Assembly: GCF_018829635.1 (NCBI RefSeq)
Contig: NZ_JAHKKG010000004.1
Location: forward strand, 682,001 to 746,000
DNA length: 64,000 nucleotides
Origin: Paractinoplanes bogorensis
Lineage (GTDB): Bacteria; Actinomycetota; Actinomycetes; Mycobacteriales; Micromonosporaceae
Direction of reading: 5' to 3'
How positions within the stretch are numbered: the stretch's first letter is position 1; each line of letters begins with the position of its first letter. A program made the position numbers and the translations under genes. Of the stretch, positions 59,865 through 64,000 are shown piece by piece. The notes below the pieces were generated by a model. It saw only the letters and a list, made by a program, of their open reading frames with translations, was not told where the DNA came from and made no database searches.

Positions 59865-60409
59865 GCCGCCGGAAAGAGGCGCTCCACGGCCGTGACGATG
59901 GCGGCTCGGCGGGCCTGCGAATCGCTCGGGACGTGCGGCGGCTGGGCCACCCAGGACATGGCGATCTGGTTGACGAAGATCAGGATGTCGATCGGGTCCC
60001 AGGAGGCGTCGAGGATGCCGTCCTTCTGGGCCTGGCGCAGCTTCTCCAGCTTGTAGGTGGTCGCCTCGCGGATCGGGTCGTCGTCGGGCGGACTCTCGCC
60101 GGGCCCGAGTTCCATCTGGCCCCAGGTCATCAGCCGGTAGCGGTCGGGATGGCTGGTGAAGTAGTCGTGGATGCGGCCCGCGTATTCCGGCAGATCGGTC
60201 GGATCCATCCGGGTTGCCTCGGCCACCGCGGTCAGCTCCTGCCGCAGGATGTGCCGGTAGAGGGCCTCCTTGCTGCGGTAATAGGCGTAGATGCGCTCCT
60301 TGCTGGTGCGCGCGGCCTTGGCGATGCGTTCGATGCGGGCGCCGGCGATGCCGTGCCGGGAGAACTCGGCCGTGGCCGCGGCGACGATGCGGTCGCCGGT
60401 GGAGTCCAT
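59858..60409 (-). CDS. TetR family transcriptional regulator
   Basis: A 183-residue TetR protein with HTH at about residues 6-52 (IVAAATAEFSRHGIAGARIERIA then KAARTSKERIYAYYRSKEALYRH). Its C-terminal region (YFTSHPDRYRLMTWGQMEL) fits the TetR_C_33-like subgroup. It is divergent from the AKR at 60498. ATG 60409 is chosen; GTG 60415 two codons earlier is also possible. The last codons lie within the 44-bp repeat array. Confidence 0.92.
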   Translation of the reverse strand: MDSTGDRIVAAATAEFSRHGIAGARIERIAKAARTSKERIYAYYRSKEALYRHILRQELTAVAEATRMDPTDLPEYAGRIHDYFTSHPDRYRLMTWGQMELGPGESPPDDDPIREATTYKLEKLRQAQKDGILDASWDPIDILIFVNQIAMSWVAQPPHVPSDSQARRAAIVTAVERLFPAAH

Positions 60410-60456
60410 GGTCACAACATTACCTTCGCCGATGCCCGGATCGCGGGGTAGGTTCG

Positions 60457-61460
<1,004 letters not shown>

Positions 61461-61507
61461 CACGACGGAGGGTATGGCGGGTCACCGGAAGCCGCTACAT
61501 TCCGACC

Positions 61508-62296
61508 ATGTGTGTCGACAAGGTGACTCGCCGTTCCTTGCTCCTCGGCGCGGCGGCCTCGGCCGCCGTGGTTGCTGCTCCCGCGATGCCCGCCCAGGCC
61601 GCCCCGCACAGGCACGGCCTCCAAGACCTCACGCACGTCGTCAGCCCGTCGTTCCCCGCGTTCGAACCCGGTGAGGAGCCGTCCAGCCGCGTCGCCACGT
61701 CCATTCCGGACGACGGCTACTACATGCGCGAGTGGACGATCCTCGAGCACTTCGGGACCCATGTGGACGCTCCCGCGCACTTCACGGCTGGTGGCCGTAC
61801 GTCCGAGGAACTGACGCTGGCCGAGCTGATCACGCCGGCCGTGGTCATCGACATCGCCCGCCGGGCCGCCCACGAGCCCGACACCACCGTCAGCGTGGCC
61901 GACCTGGTGGCGTACGAGCGCCGCTACGACCGGATCCCGCGGGACGCCTCGGTGCTGATGTTCAGCGGCTGGGCGGCCAAGGCGGGCGACGTGGCCGCCT
62001 ACCGCGGCACCGACAGCGCGGGCGGCCTGCATTTCCCCGGGTTCAGCGCCGACGCCTGCGAGTGGCTGCTGACCAAGCGGCGCATCCGGGCGCTGGGGGT
62101 CGACACGCTGAGCATCGACCCGGGCGTCTCCGAGGACTTCGCGACCCACCTGGCCCTGACCGGCGCCGACCGGTACGGCGTGGAGAATCTCGCCCACCTC
62201 GACCGGATGCCGCGGCACGGCGCCACCCTGACCGTCGGCCTGATCCCGTACCGGGACGGCTCAGGAGGGCAGGCCCGGGTGTTTTCAAGCTGGTGA
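61508..62296 (+). CDS. Secreted cyclase-family (kynurenine formamidase-like) protein
   Basis: A 262-residue metal-dependent hydrolase. The first 32 residues include TRRSLLLGAAASAAVVAAP, a Tat-type signal. The metal motif HFGTHVDAPAHF is the cyclase-family HxGTHxDxPxHx, with a further RDGSGGQAR tail. Such proteins hydrolyse cyclic amides, lactones or formamides. It starts 48 bp after the AKR, in the same direction, and may be co-transcribed with it. Confidence 0.9.
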   Translation: MCVDKVTRRSLLLGAAASAAVVAAPAMPAQAAPHRHGLQDLTHVVSPSFPAFEPGEEPSSRVATSIPDDGYYMREWTILEHFGTHVDAPAHFTAGGRTSEELTLAELITPAVVIDIARRAAHEPDTTVSVADLVAYERRYDRIPRDASVLMFSGWAAKAGDVAAYRGTDSAGGLHFPGFSADACEWLLTKRRIRALGVDTLSIDPGVSEDFATHLALTGADRYGVENLAHLDRMPRHGATLTVGLIPYRDGSGGQARVFSSW

Positions 62297-62411
62297 CCGA
62301 GGGAACTCAGACTGCCCCGGGAACTTTCGTGAAGATCTTTCGAACCCGGGGACAGCTCTGCGACGTACAGTGCGTTCGGGAGCACATGTGCTCGACAGGA
62401 GGTCGATCGGG

Positions 62412-62666
62412 ATGAGCACCGAGGACAAGCGCCGGGAGTTCGACGACATCGTCGCCCGCCTGACCACGGATTACCCCGCGCTGGCGCGCCCACCGTGGCC
62501 CCGCTGGCCCCGCCCGGTGCTGATCGCCGTGCTGGTCACGGCAGGCGTCGTCTGGGGTCTGCTTTCGGTGGCCATGGTCGCCTGGGGTGTCCGGGGGGTC
62601 CTGCTGACCGGTGCGGTCGTCACCACGGCGGTGTTCGCCGGGGTGCTGGACGCCCGAAAACGTTAG
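62412..62666 (+). CDS. DUF3040-like small membrane protein
   Basis: An 84-residue protein starting at ATG 62412 after AGGAGG. The N-terminus STEDKRREFDDIVARLTTDYPALAR resembles the DUF3040 start (S-x-x-E-R-R-x-L-x-x-I-E-x-x-L), followed by two hydrophobic helices (about 37-58 and 62-80). DUF3040 proteins are small actinobacterial membrane proteins with no set role. Its stop abuts the stop of the convergent gene at 62667. Confidence 0.75.
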   Translation: MSTEDKRREFDDIVARLTTDYPALARPPWPRWPRPVLIAVLVTAGVVWGLLSVAMVAWGVRGVLLTGAVVTTAVFAGVLDARKR

Positions 62667-63827
62667 CTACCGGAACGGCCCCGTCACGCAATAGGTGATG
62701 CCGCCGGAGGACGCTCCGGAGGTGCCCCGCTGCGAGGAGAAGTACAACCGGTTCCCGGCCGGGGTGAAGGCCGGACCGGTGATCTCCGATGCTCCCTGCC
62801 CGGTTATCCGCAGGAACACCGACACGGTGGCCGACGCCGGGTTGATCAGGCAGATCTCCATGTTGCCGCCGTCCTCGGCCACGTAGAGGTCGCCCGAGGG
62901 CGTGCCGGTCACGTTGTCGACCCCGGTCAGCGGTGCCGTGCCCGGGCTGACCAGGTTGTCGTCGTAGGCCAGCTCGTACGTGCCGGCCGACAGGTTGACC
63001 TGCCACACCCGGTTGTCGCCCTTGGTGGTGAACCAGACCTTGTTGTCGGCGTAGTGGCAGCCCTCGCCACCGTTGAACGCCTTGGCCCCGGACACCTGAT
63101 AGCGGGTCTGGGTCGGTGAGCCGTCCGGGTCGGGGACGTCGGCCCAGGTGAACGAGCCCGAGGTGGCGGTGCCGGCCCGGAACACCTGGAGCGTGCCGGC
63201 CGACAGGTTGCCCCACGCGGCCGGGATGTACCGGTAGAACTTGCCGTCGGTCTCGTCCTCGGTCAGATAGATGACCTGCCGTACGGGATCGGCCGCGGCC
63301 GCCTCGTGCTTGAACCGGCCCATCGCGGGCCGCACGACCGCCGACCCGCCGAGCGGGTAGGTCTCCCAGACCCGGCCCAGGCTGATCTCCTCGCACGACA
63401 GCCAGGTGTTCCAGGGCGTCTTGCCGCCCGCGCAGTTCTGGTTGGTGCCGCTGAGGATCCGCGAGGCGCCGGTGACCTGCCCGCTCGAGTTGAAGACGAG
63501 CCGGGACGCGCCACCGCCCGAGCTCGAGGACACCTCGGAGTTGGAGACGTAGATCCAGCCGTTGCCGTTCGGAATCACCGCGCCGCCGTCGGGGGCGTCG
63601 TGCCAGCGGTACGAGGTGCCGGGAACCGTCTGCCGGGAACGGGCCACGACCTGGCTGGTGAAGCCCGAAGGCAGTTGGATGCCGTTGGCGTCGGCCGCGC
63701 GCAGGGCGCCGTACGGTCCGGTGGCGTTCTGGGCGGGGCTCGCGTAGGCGGCCGACCAGGCGGTGAACGGCAGGGCGATGCCTCCGGCGCCGGCGACGGT
63801 GGCGCGTAACAGGGTGCGACGGTCCAT
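62667..63827 (-). CDS. PhoX-like Tat-exported protein (DUF839)
   Basis: A 386-residue exported protein. MDRRTLLRATVAGAGGIALPFTAWSA carries a twin-arginine signal. The propeller fold shows WNTWLSCEEISLGRVWETYP, VIYLTEDETDGKFYRYIP and CHYADNKVWFTTKGDNRVWQV, which contain the acidic and Glu-rich metal sites of the PhoX/DUF839 family. Members include calcium-iron phosphatases. ATG 63827 has AGGAGG ahead. The length is below the 500-residue PhoX type, so phosphatase activity is only possible. Confidence 0.88.
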   Translation of the reverse strand: MDRRTLLRATVAGAGGIALPFTAWSAAYASPAQNATGPYGALRAADANGIQLPSGFTSQVVARSRQTVPGTSYRWHDAPDGGAVIPNGNGWIYVSNSEVSSSSGGGASRLVFNSSGQVTGASRILSGTNQNCAGGKTPWNTWLSCEEISLGRVWETYPLGGSAVVRPAMGRFKHEAAAADPVRQVIYLTEDETDGKFYRYIPAAWGNLSAGTLQVFRAGTATSGSFTWADVPDPDGSPTQTRYQVSGAKAFNGGEGCHYADNKVWFTTKGDNRVWQVNLSAGTYELAYDDNLVSPGTAPLTGVDNVTGTPSGDLYVAEDGGNMEICLINPASATVSVFLRITGQGASEITGPAFTPAGNRLYFSSQRGTSGASSGGITYCVTGPFR

Positions 63828-63946
63828 GAATCCTCCTCGTGGGGGGTGCATGGACAGGTTGCTGGCCGCCTCTGGACGGCACGTGAACGGCCGTCAATCG
63901 ACGTATGTCGAAGTCTTCGCGAGGGGACGAAGCTGGATAAAAGACG

Positions 63947-64000
63947 TTAGTCGTCGTCCCCGCCGTGGTTGCTCTGCTCGTCGGCGTGCGGCAGGCCGCC
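63947..64000 (-). CDS. C-terminal end of an unidentified gene
   Basis: The last 17 codons of a leftward gene whose start is outside the window: the frame reads GGLPHADEQSNHGGDDD and stops at TAA 63947-63949. The acidic, glycine-rich tail is typical of an unstructured C-terminus. No family can be assigned. Confidence 0.45.
   Translation of the reverse strand, partial: GGLPHADEQSNHGGDDD

Overview
The window is about 72% G+C, with GTG/TTG starts, dense GC3-biased reading frames and very many TetR, GntR, XRE and ROK regulators. Gene content (snapalysin, SigJ-type sigma factor, MmyB-type XRE regulators, NB-ARC/TPR proteins) fits a soil actinomycete. The family Micromonosporaceae (an Actinoplanes-like genome) is my best guess from style alone. 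It is a chromosomal accessory-type region. I found no rRNA, tRNA, CRISPR array, transposase, integrase or phage gene.

Layout. 0-6 kb: the start of an amino-acid permease, a GNAT protein, a TetR/SDR divergon, then a translationally coupled trio (DUF4062-like membrane protein, membrane-anchored solute-binding/vWA protein, SDR). 6-15 kb: CocE-type hydrolase, GH38 alpha-mannosidase, a large HTH/P-loop NTPase, a lipase-like hydrolase. 15-24 kb: an AroE-like dehydrogenase coupled to an Nramp-fold transporter that lacks the metal-binding motifs, an ADH/TetR divergon, a GGDEF-EAL protein, snapalysin. 24-32 kb: sensor histidine kinase, two aldo-keto reductases, zinc-ribbon protein, PhoD phosphatase. 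32-38 kb: GntR regulator and a four-gene operon (APC permease, FGGY kinase, GlpA-like FAD/Fe-S dehydrogenase, second FAD oxidoreductase). 38-42.5 kb: SigJ-type sigma factor and an NLR-like ATPase with 14 TPR units next to a small protein that looks like its amyloid-signalling partner. 42.7-46 kb: small membrane and metabolic genes. 46-55 kb: a beta-mannan utilisation locus (ROK regulator, HTH-less LacI-like protein, ABC importer, GH2 beta-mannosidase, GH26 mannanase). 55-64 kb: oxidoreductase/regulator divergons, a cyclase-family protein and a PhoX-like Tat protein.

Functional logic. The mannan locus is self-contained apart from the ABC ATPase: a secreted mannanase cuts the polymer, the importer takes up oligosaccharides and the cytosolic beta-mannosidase finishes them. 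Six separate regulator/oxidoreductase pairs share the same divergent arrangement, several with clear palindromes between them. The strongest candidate for a new system is the NLR/effector pair at 38977-42518: the effector's last 30 residues and the NLR's first 15 residues carry the same short motif (GA-I/V-G-x-F-x-x-PV), as expected for prion-like effector activation. A second genome-scale signal is the 10-mer TTCCCGTACG (10 exact copies, about 0.1 expected).
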